DNA of 64,000 nucleotides from Xiphydria camelus (lineage: Eukaryota > Arthropoda > Insecta > Hymenoptera > Xiphydriidae), in contig OY783193.1 in NCBI GenBank assembly GCA_963678675.1, forward strand, positions 29,544,016-29,608,015, written 5' to 3'. The position numbers and the translations under genes are program-made. Positions 51,591 through 63,998 of the stretch are shown here, one piece after another. Within the stretch, counting starts at the first letter, position 1. Every line of letters starts with the position of its first letter. The notes below the pieces were generated by a model, which was not told the DNA's origin, did no database searches, and was given only the letters and a program-made list of their open reading frames with translations.

Positions 51591-53198
51591 TATACCTATG
51601 GGGCATTCCATGTCAACTTTTAGTAGTAGAAACTTTTGGGTCTCCGATTTAGTTGTTCATTTTTTTTTTTTCAAATATCTTCTTAATCATTATAAAAACT
51701 GGCCTAAATTTTCAGAACGATTCCATAAGTCGTTCAGCTGTTATTAATTTTTATATTTCTGATTTTTTTTCCTTTCATCGCGATTTACGGCTTAAATTAA
51801 CACAATATTTTGAAAAATGACCCAAATATAAAATTTGTATTTTTTGTGAAGATTTCGAAAAAAATTTTTTTTTATATTGCGTTTTTCCTTGAAAATGGAA
51901 ACAAAAAATGTTGCATCCGAAAACCATTTTTAATTTTCATGATTTTTTTACACTAAATTTCTACATCTTTTACGGTAATTTTGAGAGCACTTAGAAAGTG
52001 GGGCCTCCCATACAAATTTTGTAATGAATTTTTTAGTGGTTTGAAAGAGTTAAATTTATAATTTTTTTATTGTGAAATTTTATTTCTAATTTAGATACAT
52101 TTTGCCCCACCTTAATAATTCTGACAATAACAAAAAATATAAAAATCGTTAAAATTCCGAACCACGTGCACGTTTACGTCAAAGTACCTTTACTCAAGTG
52201 CCAGCCTACACATAGGTAGGTACACCCTCGAGCTCAGGTTCTAATCATGGGGAATTTTCAAAATGTAATTTTTAAACGTAACAGCCAATTAGCAATCAAA
52301 TCTCATACTTTCATTAGCTAATGCGGCCTTTGCCCTGGCTAATGAAAGCATGATAATTATTCATTGGTTAGTATATTGAAATATGACATTTTGAAAATTC
52401 CCCATGATTAGAATCTGAGCTCAAGGGTGTACACATGTAATTGCAGTGCCGAGTTCACTAGTTGATAAAGAAGCCTGAATGAATAGAACGTTTATAAGCA
52501 TCAGCCAATGAGTTAGGCGGGTGCCGCCGTCGCTTATAAGCGTTCTATTCCATATTCAGGCTTCTTTATCAATTAGTGAACTCGGCACTGCAATTACATG
52601 TGTATGTGCAGGCTGGCACTTGAGTAAAGCTACTTTGACGTAAACGTGCACGTGGTTCGGAATTTTGACGATTTTTATATATTTTTTGTTACTGTTAGAA
52701 TTATTAACTTGAAGTTGGAATGGAGCAAAATGTATCTAAATTAGAGCGGCAGTGAATGTATTAAGATTGTAAAATAAAATTTTACAATAAAAAAATTGTA
52801 AATTTAACACTTTCAAAACACTAAAAAATTCATTACAAAATTGCTATGGGAGGCCCCACTTTCTATGTGCTCTCAAAATTACCGTAAAAATGTGGAATTT
52901 TAGTGTAAAAAAATTATGAAAATTAAAAATGTCGGTTTTGAGGTACAACATCTTTTGTTTCCATTTTCAAGGAAAAACGCAATATAAAAAAATATTTTGT
53001 TAATTTAAGCCGTAAATCGCGATGAAGGGGAAAAGAATGAGAAATATAAAAATTAATAACAGCTGAATGACTAATGGAATCGTTCTGAAAATGTAGGCCA
53101 GTTCTTATATTGATTAAAGGCTTGAAAAAAAATCAACAACTAAATCGGAGTTCAGAAAGTTTTTACTACTAAAAGTTGACATGGAATGCCCCATATAT
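51591..53198. mobile_element. 1.6-kb foldback element
   Basis: Arms of about 600 bp: TGGGGCATTCCATGTCAACT (51599) pairs with AGTTGACATGGAATGCCCCA (53174). A second complete palindrome fills the centre (52431-52604, TAATTGCAGTGCCGAGTTCA and reverse) and a MITE (52221-52431) sits off-centre in the left arm only. No coding sequence. Confidence 0.82.
52221..52431. mobile_element. MITE with TACACCCT ends
   Basis: 211-bp palindrome, TACACCCTCGAGCTCAGGTT at the left and ATCTGAGCTCAAGGGTGTA at the right, TA-flanked. The CACCC tip and GTA...AACGTA-type inner stem suggest relation to the CACCCG family. Confidence 0.78.
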
Positions 53199-53204
53199 AA
53201 AACA

Positions 53205-53310
53205 AAGTCGGGTTAGTTACACTATTTATAACTAAAGAACGGCTGGACAGATTTTTATGATCTTTGATTCTTGGATTTGTCTCCGCCACGAATAGCAGAG
53301 TAAGTATTAA
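53205..53310 (+). repeat. Helitron-like fragment
   Basis: AAAGTCGGGTTAGTTACACT and ACGGCTGGACAGATTTTTAT match 56547-56620, the region just inside the Helitron 3' end. The terminus is missing here; AT-rich sequence without a gene follows to 53645. Confidence 0.55.
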
Positions 53311-53645
53311 AACATCTGAAAAATTTACGAAAAAAAAAAATTTATCTGAAAAGTTTATGAAAAAAAAAATTTACCTATTAACCCGCCATTACTCGCGTAT
53401 GAGATTAGTACATGGTTACTCGCATATAAGCGTGCCGCTCACTTAGAACATTTATACCTAGATACACATTAAAATGTAGGAAAAACACATGTAACCACTA
53501 GTTATAACATTTTTTAATTGAAATACGAAAAATAAACAGAAAACGTTTGAAAAAATCAAGAAATAATACTAATTATTATAGAGATTTAAAATGAAATACA
53601 GTGGAGTAAGGATATACACAGGTAAAATTATAGAAACCTATGACT

Positions 53646-54987
53646 TCATTCAGATTCAGTCTGTTCTTCTTTGTTGTGGCATTTACTGCAAATTGTAATT
53701 ATATGTTCCCCGCAAATCGCTTTAGAACAGTCAGCACATCTTGAAGTTGTTTTCTTATTTTTACTTCGGGGGCAATAAGAGCATTTCACTCTTTCTCTAG
53801 GCTGTAGTGTTTCTGCTGCTGCTTCTTCCTCATTCGTAAGACCTGCTTGTCGCTTTACTTGTAGTCTCAGTAATGTTGGTAATGTTACGAAGAGAGGAGG
53901 AAGTTGAGGCTTATTTTTTCTAATGGTTCCCACCAGAGTTAATTTGTAGTTATGGAGTAAATCCTCTGCTAATGGCACAGAAGTAAACCAATTGTCGCAA
54001 GTATTATAATATTTCTGCCAGTATTGGCAATTGGTTCTATCATACGCTTTACGACACTGTTTGCAGAATTATCTAGTTGGAAAGGCCCTTCCGGTTGTTT
54101 TCCGGCATATATTTCCAATTTTGTGGTATAAAAAGTGCGGGAATCAACCAGAGTGCAAAGATTTTTATGCCGTACTTAGCCGGTTTACTTGGAATGTACT
54201 GGCGAAAACTACATTTCCCGCGGAAACCTTCAAGCATCTCATCAATGCAGCAATATTCTCCAACTTGATAAGCTCTGTTACAATTTTCGACAAAATCTTT
54301 AAACACCATTCTTATTGGTGCCAGTTTATCATACTTTTGTCTTTCGGCCCGGTCGAGAATGTTATCAAAACGTAATGCACGTAGTAGAGTGTAAAAACGG
54401 AATTTTGACATCACTGTACGAAAACACTCTGGAGCTGTCCCATCCGTAGCCCAAAGGTCCTCCGAATTAACGTGAGACGATTTCAAAACACCGGCCAAGT
54501 ACAATAAGCCAAATAAAGCCTTTATTTCATTCATATTTGTACTAACCACGTCTCTCTGGCGTGAGTAATTAGCATGCATTTTATCCAAGTATATATTTGT
54601 ATACCGGCAAATTTCACTTACGGTTTCGTTGGTGAAAAATAAATTCCAACAATATATCTAAAGGGTTCTTACAATTTTTAGCAATTTGTTTTACGCCTGG
54701 TAAACGAGTAACCAAGTTATGTTTCCTTGTACGGCTGCTCTTTCGATACGGATGTATACCCCATTTTGTTTTACCATCCTTCCCAAGATAACACAGTTCT
54801 CCCTGATGTAAAAATGTATCCTCTCATTATCATCCGATTCGGCAGAAACCTCCGAGTCCGTATTATGATCCGATTCTTCACAATAATCTACATCACTGTC
54901 GTCTTCGTCGTGTAAAGATATATCTTTTTCTTCATCTTCCGTCTCTGATAACCACTCCAACAATTGGTTTTGCTGTATCCGTTCCAT
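53646..54987 (-). pseudogene. piggyBac transposase pseudogene
   Basis: A cut-and-paste transposase that targets TTAA. From ATG 54987 an acidic N-terminus (ERIQQNQLLEWLSETEDEEK) leads, through frame changes near 54700 and 54630, to FTNETVSEICRYTNIYLDKM and the DDD core ([52 protein letters not shown]). After a further shift near 54150 comes [20 protein letters not shown], and after another near 54010 [15 protein letters not shown] with the third aspartate. The C-terminal cysteine-rich finger (CSYCPRSKNKKTTSRCADCS...CSKC) is complete. At least four frameshifts; the protein is dead but nearly full length. TTAA-type ends were not located. Confidence 0.88.
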
Positions 54988-55771
54988 GGGTTATAAAATA
55001 TGTCAAATCAATAAATATACGTAACAAGATATGTAGCGAAAAGCACTACTATATCGCTCTACGGTTACTCGCGTACTGAGCGCAGAGCTCACTATATTGC
55101 ATCATTCCAAAACAATGTTTGGTGGGGAGAAACAGGACCGTACTTTAGCCGTTTAATAGTATCACAATTATAAATACAAATGCGCACTGGCGAACGTGTT
55201 CTTTCGTTTTCAGCTAGATTTACTCAAGTGGACACAGCATTGAGAACAATCTAGCGAGAGTTAGTCTAGAATCTCGGTTGAGAAAAATAAATCTAGCTAG
55301 ATTGCAGTGGATACACGATAAAAATTTACTGCCACAGAAACTTCAGTCTATTTGACCGGCTAAATAGATAGTAACTCAGTCTAGCGAGAGTGATAGGCGC
55401 CGGATCGCAAGCGAAGGGCCTCGACCGCGTGCTCAGATTTCAGGAGCCTCGCGGGAGGCAACAGAAACCCTCTGCCTTTTATGCTCTCCTCGGACAAAGT
55501 GCAGACCCGCAATAAATTCGACTATTGCGGTGCACGTGTACTTGTTCGGGGATAGCACCAACCGAACGGCGCTGAATCTGCGTTCCCTCCCGGCGCCAAT
55601 TTTCATGCTCCAGCTCGGTGGTTTCGAAGAATTTCCTTCTCCCACCATGCATAGAAACAAGTATTGATCATTGTCAAATGAAGTGAATTCAATTGAAAGA
55701 AAACCAAAAATAGAGATATAAATAATAGTATATACAAATAATACGTGTGTGTATAATATAATAACATATAA
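54988..55771. other. Sequence without a gene
   Basis: A stretch at 55141-55207 (TTTAATAGTATCACAATTAT) matches the inner arms of the neighbouring palindrome at 55772-56145. Nothing else recognised. Confidence 0.4.
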
Positions 55772-56145
55772 TATAAAACAGTTTTTATAGAAAAATTGTT
55801 AGATGTGAAACATCGAAATTCTTCTTTGTAGAAAGTATGCGATAGGAAGGATGGACCACGCGTCCGTCGAAAGAACACGTGCGCCAGTGCGCATTTGTAT
55901 TTATGACTGTGATACTATTAAACGGTACGAACCGTTGTGTCTAATTCAAAAAGCGCATTTAGTTTACTCTCTCTTAACTCTACCATCGGTACTGTTTAAT
56001 AGTATCACAGTCATAAATACAAATGCGCACTGGCGCACGTGTTCTTTCGACGGACGCGTGGTCGATCCTTCCTATCGCATACTTTCTACAAAGAAGAATT
56101 TCGATGTTTCACATCTAACAATTTTTCTATAAAAACTGTTTTATA
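55772..56145. mobile_element. Palindromic element, 374 bp
   Basis: ATATAAAACAGTTTTTATAG at the left pairs with the right end; inner stem CGTCGAAAGAACACGTGCGC. The centre is near 55955 with a short AACTC-rich loop. Confidence 0.82.
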
Positions 56146-56223
56146 TTTCACACATTTTCTTTTCCGTGTGATATTAATTTTATATTCGCTATAAATGACT
56201 TTTTTTTAATTCGTCGTATTAAA

Positions 56224-56510
56224 GATGTGCCAAAGTCGTTCGGCAATATTTCAAAGAAAATTCTACAAATTCTATACAGTTCTGATGCTCCACGTGTACA
56301 TATAGTTTTTCATCGGTATTCTCTGCCTTCAGTCAAAGATTACGAGCGTTCGTTGCGAGGATGTTTCGAAACTGATTACGAGTACGTTATCTGTGTGCCA
56401 AAACAAGCTAGACCAACTGACTTTTCGAAAGAACTTCAAAATGATAAATTCAAAGAAGCTTTAGTCGTTTTTCTGATTTCACCCCAGCAAACTCGAGAAG
56501 TAGGTACCTT
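56224..56510 (+). pseudogene. Fragment of an Academ-like XPG-nuclease gene
   Basis: KSFGNISKKILQILYSSDAP, then HIVFHRYSLPSVKDYERSLR and QARPTDFSKELQNDKFKEAL. The FxxY...S(V/I)KDxER layout matches, in the same order, the FDGYGETITRVKSYERMRR block of the gene at 58388-62823, but it belongs to a different subfamily. No start codon (first in-frame ATG is upstream of a stop) and no downstream domains. Confidence 0.5.
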
Positions 56511-56524
56511 TATTGGTAACAAAA

Positions 56525-56787
56525 ATCTCTTTATCTGTATATATAAAATAAAGTCGGGTTAGTTACACTATTTATAACTAAAGAACGGCTGGACAGATGT
56601 TTATGACTTTTGACTCTTGGATTTGTCTCCACGACGAATAGCAGAATATATAGATTTGTTTCAATAAAGCAAATACCTTGCTGTAAAGTGAATTAAATTA
56701 GTTCAAATATAATTAAAATACATTTCGTTTTTAAGTTAACGCAACATTTATTGATTCTGAGGCGGTACGAAGTTCGCCTGGTCAGCT
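56525..56787 (+). mobile_element. Helitron 3' end
   Basis: Ends with a GC hairpin (GGCGGTACGAAGTTCGCC) followed by TGGTCAGCTAG, the CTRR-type Helitron terminus. Conserved upstream block AAAGTCGGGTTAGTTACACT. Helitrons insert between A and T without duplicating the target; here AG follows. The Academ-like fragment lies directly 5' and may be captured cargo. Confidence 0.7.
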
Positions 56788-56969
56788 AGAGAGAGTTAAG
56801 TATATAAAATAGTTTTTCGGATCAACGATCGACTCAAAACTCCGTCTCCCACCAATCGCCTACCAGCCAGCGCGACGCCACCGCCGCCGCTCCCCTTCCT
56901 TTCCCTCTTTCCACCCCCTCCATCACCTTTCCTGCTCCCTGAACTGACAGAAAATGTTTAGCATAGATG

Positions 56970-57478
56970 AAAGTTCAGCACGACAGGCCTGGACTGCAGA
57001 TCAACCGCCACACACGCACAGTTTTCTAACAGTTTCGACGGACTGCAGGCGAACTGTACGTGTATGGTGAAATTTGGACTGAAGGCGGGATCGCTCACAG
57101 TTCGGGACTGCAGCATCAATTTTCTCGTTTTTACTGTTCCTGCAGATTCCGCTTTTTAATTGTAGACGGCACTGTAGCAGCATCGCTAATCTTTTCGCAC
57201 ATCGGAAATAAAACATATCGAGTACCAAACCGCCCGAATGCCGTAGAGGCACCGCTCGAGTGGAAGCATCAACCGCCCGGGCACCGTACAGGTGCCCCTG
57301 GAGTGCAACTGACAGACAACTTTTCATATCAATAAAAGTTTAGCACGACAGGCCTGGACTGCAGATCAACCGCCACACACGCACTGTTTTCTAACAGTTT
57401 CGACGGACTGCAGGCGAACTGTACGTGTATGGTGAAATTTGGACTGAAGGCGGGATCGCTCACAGTCCGGGACTGCAG
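56970..57478. repeat. Direct repeat of 143 bp, period 366 bp
   Basis: AAAGTTCAGCACGACAGGCC...GGGACTGCAG at about 56970-57110 recurs at 57336-57478 with few changes. The 225 bp between has no recognisable gene. Could be LTRs of a tiny element or a tandem duplication. Confidence 0.7.
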
Positions 57479-58208
57479 TCCGACTGTACGTGGATGGGCA
57501 CCATTACTCGCATGTTGAGAGATTCCCTCATGGCTGCGCGCGCGACGTATTTGACGCGTAAATCTCAGTTGGCGGGCGAGGGAAATTATTGTAATTTTTT
57601 GTTATATATATTTTTTTAATGCAAAACATGGACTGTGTGGGCATTTTTTTTTTATTTTAAAAATTAAAACAATAAATTTCAAGAATTCCAAATTAAGTGA
57701 TTTATTATGCCTTTTTTTCATAAATTATTTAACGTGTTCAACGCATAATAAAAGTGTTTAGTTAGATATTTCCCTCGTTTCCCTCCAGCCGCCAGCAGTG
57801 AAAGGCAAACGCGTAGTCTAGTCAAAGTAGACGATTTTATTCGAGGAAATGCAAATTAATCTGGGTAGGATGAAATCTATATCAATCGATAGGGAAAAAT
57901 TCCCTGAAAAACGTATCAAAAGATCCCAAAAAACTTTAGCCGGGAAATATGTTTAATTAATGAAAAAGTAACAAGAATTGCGGTCGAGCGTTCTTTGAAT
58001 GCTGATATTTCTCGTTCAATGGACTCAATCAAAAAAATAAAACTACCATTTTGTAACGGAGAAAACTTTCTACAAAAAAACAAGCAGAAACCCCTCGTTG
58101 AAAGTGCTTCGTTTTAGTTTTATTAACGTTTAAAGATTTTGCATCGTCTTAAACGTCAAACCGATCACCCGACTATTTGGCTCCGCCCCTTGGCTACGAC
58201 GGCCTGGT
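57479..58208. other. Sequence without a gene
   Basis: AT-rich, with short segments resembling 9945-10560 (ATCAATCGATAGGGAAAAAT; AATCAAAAAAATAAAACTAC). Confidence 0.4.
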
Positions 58209-58253
58209 CATGTGACGCGCTCGCTGAGTGTGGATTTCAAACTACTGTGTGTA
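58209..58253 (+). repeat. Left TIR of the Academ-type element
   Basis: 45 bp identical to the reverse complement of 63954-63998. Upstream bases GGT/ACC differ, suggesting the true end is close. Confidence 0.88.
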
Positions 58254-58387
58254 TCCATCCATCCTCAGTAAGTGTCGGTCCTTCGTAGCTGCATATTGAA
58301 TCGTGGCGTTCTACATTCAGTGGAAAATTTTTCGTTCTACATTTTGTGTCAAATTTGTTGTTCAATTTTTATGAAATTAATTTCAGA

Positions 58388-61300
58388 ATGGCTTATTCTA
58401 GACATTGTTTCATTTGCGATGAAAGTTTTAATAACAGCAATCTGAGCAAAGTGGTGAAGCAAAAAGGAATCAATATGTCCATCACTAAGAGCAGGCAGTA
58501 TAAGGACAACAAATTCATCATTTTGGAGAAGCTGACGGAAGTAAAAGTTCATCAGCACTGTGCCAAAAATTATTGTCTAGGCAGGAAAGTGAGAACTGCT
58601 TCGGTTTCACGAACAGTATCAACATCTGAGGAACCTGTAGGATTCGATTTCATACATCATTGCTTTTTATGCGGGGCTCATTGGGATCCAAAACATAAAG
58701 CTGGCACGCTGGTATCAGCAGTGCAATTACAACAAAGTATTGACGAAATCATAAATCTTCGTGGAGACGACTGGTCACAAAAAATTAAGGAGAGAATTGA
58801 GTTAACATCTTTACTGGAAGAGAATGCTCGTTATCATCAAGCTTGTTACAAAAAGTTCGCCTACATTCAGTCTACAAATGAACGAGGAAGACCAAAAATC
58901 TTGGATTTGGAAAACGCTTTTGAGGATGTATGTCATTTTATGGAGGAAAGCGACGATTGTCAATTTATTCTTAATGAGCTAATGGACAAATTAAAAGGGT
59001 TTTCTATACAGCCAGCTACATTTAAACAAAAGTTACTCAATAAATACGGCAGTGACGTCCTGATGATAGAACATAAAGGAAGACCAACTGTCGTATGTTT
59101 CCGTAATACAGGTCATAAAATTCGGATTGATTCTTGGTATAATAAGAAGGCAAGTACTGAAGCTGAGGAAAGGTTGCGAATAGTCCAGGCTGCTGCTGAA
59201 ATTATACGGGAGGATATTAGAAGCAAACTTTACGACACGTCGTCTTATGCAACTCCTGAAGATCTATTTTCTGATGTTGAGAATGATACTCCTGAAAAAG
59301 CTTGAAAGTTCTTCTGGACATCGTACTACAAAAGAGGGAAAAAAGTAGGCAGGAGAAGATCACCATCAAGCGTAATAGTATCGCTCATTCTATAGTATCA
59401 GTAGTACGTCCAAGATAATTCATTTCTTCAATTCAGTTAGCTACTGGTATTTATTTATCTCGCAAGTTTGGTTCTCGATTAATAATTGATGTCCTGAATA
59501 ATTTGGGTTTCTGTTCATCGTATTCAACTATTAGTCTTTATGAAGCCTTGGCAATAATTCATTGCGATAAAAAAATAACCGAAGATGCATACATTCAATA
59601 TGTTTTTGATAACGCTGACCATAATGTCTCTACTCTGGATGGTTTCAATACTTTCCACAGTATGGGTGGTATTTGCTGTGTTACACCAAGATCTGGAGTC
59701 ACAAATCAAGGAGAAATTAAAAAGTTAACTTGTATTCCAAAGTCTCACGAATTAGCATCCAAAATCAACGTTCCAATCATCTACTGCGAAAGAGTTAATG
59801 AGAGTCAACGTGGATTGGAAACAATTACATATACGGACGTCTTCCAACTTGATCTTGAACATCGCGACAGTTTACCAGTTTCCTACGTAACTCATGTTTT
59901 GGCAAAACTCTGTAATATTCAAAATATTCCAAGTTGGAGGGGTTTTATGGAGAGTATTAGTCACGATTCTTCTTATGAAACGTCACAAGTTTTCTGTGTA
60001 CCTTTTGTCAATGCACCACCTTCAGATAAAAATACAATTAACACTGTTTTGCATTCTGCTACAAACGAATGTATCAAAAAGGGGCAAAAAACATGCTTCG
60101 TAACATTTGATCAGCCTTTATACGCCAAAGCACGAGAAATAGTCACAAAAAACAACGCCTTGGTGAATACAGTTCCTAGACTTGGAGGATTTCATTTTCT
60201 AATGTCCTTTCTTGGAGCTCTGGGAATCATCATGGATGGCAGTGGATTAAAGGAATTACTAAGTATTATTTATGCCGGTAATACCGTAGACCACATTCTC
60301 ACAGGTCGTGCTTTCGGCAGAGCAATCAGAGGACATCTTCTTGCGTACTGTGCACTAGGTGGTATTGTCTTCAAACACGCTGACAATATTAATGACCGAG
60401 ATCGTGAATTTATCACTGAATTGTTTAAGAATGTTGACACTACTCCAGTGACTTTGGAGGAAATTAACGAGAACGAAGAACTCCAAAGGATCAAGGCGAA
60501 GATGTTAACCATCATGCACGCATTAAGCAATACAGGACGTACGTCGAGACTGTGGCTACAATATTTTCATTGCATTACCTTGGTAATGCAATTCATAGAA
60601 GCAGAACGTCTAGGAAACTGACATCTTCATCTGCAATGCGTACGCGATATGCTACCAATTTTTCATGCAACAGGCCATCACTCTTACGCTAAATATGGTC
60701 AGATTTACCTACAGGATATGCTCAATCTACCAAATGTAATGGATCCCCCCCACAGGAGTACAATAAATTTACGAACCAAGGCTTTTTCACAATTCGACGA
60801 TCGGATAAGAAGTGGGCAGGAATTTGGACTGATATGACAGTAGAGCAGACATTGATGCATGTTATGAAAATTGCAGGAGGTCTTACACGTGGACGAGGTA
60901 TCAACAAAGAAGGAGAGATAGCAAGATGGATACTTGGCATGCCTATTGCATATGAAGTAATGGATGCATTTGAGTCTTTTTGCGGAGTAAGAGCAGCTAG
61001 TACAGAGCAACACACCGATTGGAGACCATGCAGCATAAAACGTGATACTCAAGATTATCAGAAACTAATTGAGTGGTTTACTGTACACGATCCATTTGTA
61101 GTCATGGATCCCAACAGACTAATGTCTATCGCTGATGGATTATGTGGCGGAAACGAAGTCAACTGTGACAAGGCTGTGGAAGTTGGCATGGAGTCGATGA
61201 GAGCAATGGTTGGAAAACTTGCTGCGGACGTAAAATTAAAACGTTTTCAACACGTATCAAATCTATTGCAACAGCAAAACGTGGAATAGTCATTGACGAT

Positions 61301-62823
61301 GAGGTCGTGGCTATTAATACAACTCTTTTTTATTTCAAAGAATCACAGCAGTCACTAAAAACGATACTGATCTAGCCACTATTTCATTACATTATGAGTT
61401 AGCTCCGTTCCCACTTTCACTATTTGATGAAGAAGGATTGATGTGAAAATGAAAAAAATCAGAGCTGTACAACGTCTTCACTTCTCAATCAATAACAAGC
61501 ATCAATATTTCTGAGTACAAAATCGTTATTGATGGAGGATTTTTGGTGCATAAAGTAGTGTGGCCTCTTGGAAGTACCTATCAGCAAGTTCTCCAGTTAT
61601 ATAAAAATTACGTTGTCAAGAATTATGGGCCAAATGCCATTGTTGTTTTCGATGGTTATGGAGAAACTATTACTAGAGTTAAATCGTATGAGAGGATGAG
61701 ACGTTCGAAGAATAATAAAAGTACCGAAATAATTTTTGAAAAGGAGATGATAATCACTGTTAATCAATCAAAATTTCTGGCTAATGACAAAAATAAGGGA
61801 AGATTGATTGAATTCTTAAAACTACAATTTCTGAGTGCTGGAATAGGAGTTCAACAAGCATCTGAAGATGCAGATGGCTTGATTGCAAGGACTGCAATTG
61901 AACAATTGAATCATCATGAAAACGTTGCAGTAGTTGGTCAAGATGTTGACTTGCTCGTGTTGTTAATTGCCTTGACTCCAGCAGACAAAGATATTTCTTT
62001 TGTAAAGCAAGGTACTGCTAAAGGTTCCAACGTGGTAGTTTCAACGCAAAAGCATAATCATTTAAGAAACAGAATTCTTTTGAGCCATGCTTTCACGGGA
62101 TGTGATACCACCAGTGCAATTTTTCAAAAAGGGAAGAAGTCGTTTTTGAATATTTTGAAGAAGAAAAATTATTTTAAGGACGATGTAGCAGTTTTCAACG
62201 ATGGAGGCTCTACAAGGGAAGATATTAAAAAAGCAGGAGAACGTCTGATGTTGTCTCTCTATGGGGCTACTGAAAATAAAACATCTATCAATACTTTTCG
62301 CTATGAACGTTTTGTACAATCTGCAGTACGTGGTACAACATAAGTACGATTGGCACAATTACCACCCACGGCTGCAGCTACTGAAGAGCATATTTGGCGT
62401 GTATATTTTCAAGTACAAAAGTGGCTTGGCAACGATCAACTTAAGCCAGACGATTGGGGTTGGGAATTAAAGAATCAAATTCTTGTTCCTGTCATGACCA
62501 GAGCACCACCTGCACCAGAATCAATCCTGAAGATGATATTTTGCTCGTGCAAAGGAAACTGCTCAACTCATTGTGGATGCAGAAAAGCTGGTCTGAAGTG
62601 TTCCAGTGTTTGCTTGATTTGTCATGGAGACTCTTGCACGAATTGCATGAACATTGATCTCTCTTCTGGTTCGTCTTTATTTTCCAATCATTCTGTGGGT
62701 GACTTGATTGATGAATTTGACGTTGCAATCAGTGAACATTTAGATGGAAGCTACACAAGAGTACAAGGCGATAAACTCCCTAAAGATTTAGATGAGGCAA
62801 CGCCCGTGAAAAAACAACGTTAA
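58388..62823 (+). pseudogene. Academ transposase/XPG-nuclease protein with cys8 finger (decayed)
   Basis: About 1,400 codons from ATG 58388. N-terminal zinc-binding repeats (CFICDESF, HHCFLCGAHWDPKHK, H-QACYKKF) are followed by a long region with GGFHFLMSFLGALGIIMDGS and GLTRGRGINKEGEIARWILG. The XPG-like nuclease has ASEDADGLIARTAIEQ and VAVVGQDVDLLVLLIA with the paired acidic residues, then the conserved RVYFQVQKWLG block and a C-terminal cys8 cluster CSCKGNCSTHCGCRKAGLKC followed by SSVCLICHGDSC. Disabling changes: frameshift near 59303, TAA near 59419, TGA at 60619-60621, frameshift at the C run 60747-60753, several shifts in 61289-61540, TAA at 62341-62343. Arthropod databases often label such proteins Tesmin/TSO1-like CXC; the Academ call is mine. 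Confidence 0.75.
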
Positions 62824-63106
62824 ACCCTCTAGTAGGCGCTACAAGATATTTTCGCAAACTAGTCGCTAGGTGTACTTTGTACACTGAGATAATTTCAGCA
62901 ATATTTTTGGGCAGATGTTTTGTTCATTTCATTTCCACAGTTTTATACCGCAGAGCTGAAGTATTAGCACATTTTTGATCATACTTTTGGTACTCGCAAA
63001 CTTACTAGCATTCAACAGCATTCAAAATATACAGTTTTACTTACAAAAATAAAGCCCAAAGGTTTCAGTGTATTTTATACACAGTAGCGCCTACTAGAGG
63101 GTTAAA
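62823..63106. repeat. Inverted-repeat element downstream of the Academ gene
   Basis: AACCCTCTAGTAGGCGCTAC at the left and its reverse complement at the right. The interior is not palindromic. TTAA-like sequence occurs at both ends, but not as a clean duplication. It may be an insertion in the Academ 3' region or part of it; the remaining DNA to 63790 is AT-rich without genes. Confidence 0.6.
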
Positions 63107-63790
63107 GTAAACCACAGCAAAATCGCAATGATTTTACAACTTAAATTGGCTATTCAATTAGAATTAAGATAATTATATTAATAAATGAGAAAATAAATGT
63201 ATATAGCTACGAAATAAATTATAGAAATTATGTTATTAAGACGTTAAAATCAAAACGTAAAAAATAGCTTTTTTAATATAAAATTGACGTAAAAGACAAT
63301 AATTTGTTCTGAATTTAGCAGTGGATTGATTGAACACTTTGTTTTCTTCTATTTTCTTATATTTACTCATTTTTTAAAAATTAATGTGCCTTAAAAATAA
63401 TTCCCCATTGCTTAATATTTATTAACGAAAATTTGGACAAATATTTTAATAAATCTTACACCTAAGAAAACAGGCAGTATACACAATTTAATTTTTTTTT
63501 CTTCCATCTCTTAAAAACTTTCTCTATTTATCTATTTCGTTATATTCTTTCATTTGTTCAATAAATATTTAGAAAGTAATACCATTTTTTACTATTTGTC
63601 AATAGAAATATAGAGAAATGTGTAAGTTAATTGTATAAATAAAAAAATAAGCATTACACACCGATTCAATTTGTATTGTTCGAACAATTAAATTTTTTTT
63701 ATCCTTCTTACTTTGCTATATTTGCTGTATTTACCTTTATTTTACAGTTTAATAAATGAAATTTTGAAAAAAAAGTTTAGTTTTACTATC

Positions 63791-63919
63791 TAGGGCCGGT
63801 TTTACCAACCTGGTATAAACGCGGTATAGCGCTATACTGAGAATAACCAGCAATGCCTTATGGTTATTCTCAGTATAGCGCTATACCGCGTTTATACCTG
63901 TTGGTAAAACCGGCCCTTA
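63791..63919. mobile_element. Harbinger-type MITE, 129 bp
   Basis: GGGCCGGTTTTACCAACCTG at the left and its near reverse complement at the right; inner stem CGGTATAGCGCTATACTGAG. The GGGCCGG tip matches the Harbinger element at 14256. Flanks CTA and TTA fit a TNA site. Confidence 0.8.
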
Positions 63920-63953
63920 GTAATGAAAATATGGAATAATGTATGAATAAATG

Positions 63954-63998
63954 TACACACAGTAGTTTGAAATCCACACTCAGCGAGCGCGTCACATG
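63954..63998 (-). repeat. Right TIR of the Academ-type element
   Basis: Reverse complement of the left TIR, perfect over 45 bp; two bases from the window edge. Confidence 0.88.

Larger units (their letters stand above)
58209..63998 (+). mobile_element. Academ-type DNA transposon, about 5.8 kb
   Basis: Perfect 45-bp terminal inverted repeats (58209-58253 and 63954-63998, CATGTGACGCGCTCGCTGAG at the tips) bracket a single long decayed gene. The repeats may extend further at the right, outside the window. The cys8 finger and XPG-like nuclease are the hallmarks of the Academ superfamily as I know it. Target duplication cannot be checked because only two bases follow the right TIR. Confidence 0.75.

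Noticed and set aside
57001..57335. Overlapping ORFs of 108 and 91 codons on opposite strands
   Set aside because: Both lie in a tandem duplication and show no recognisable domain; the second repeat copy does not preserve the frames.
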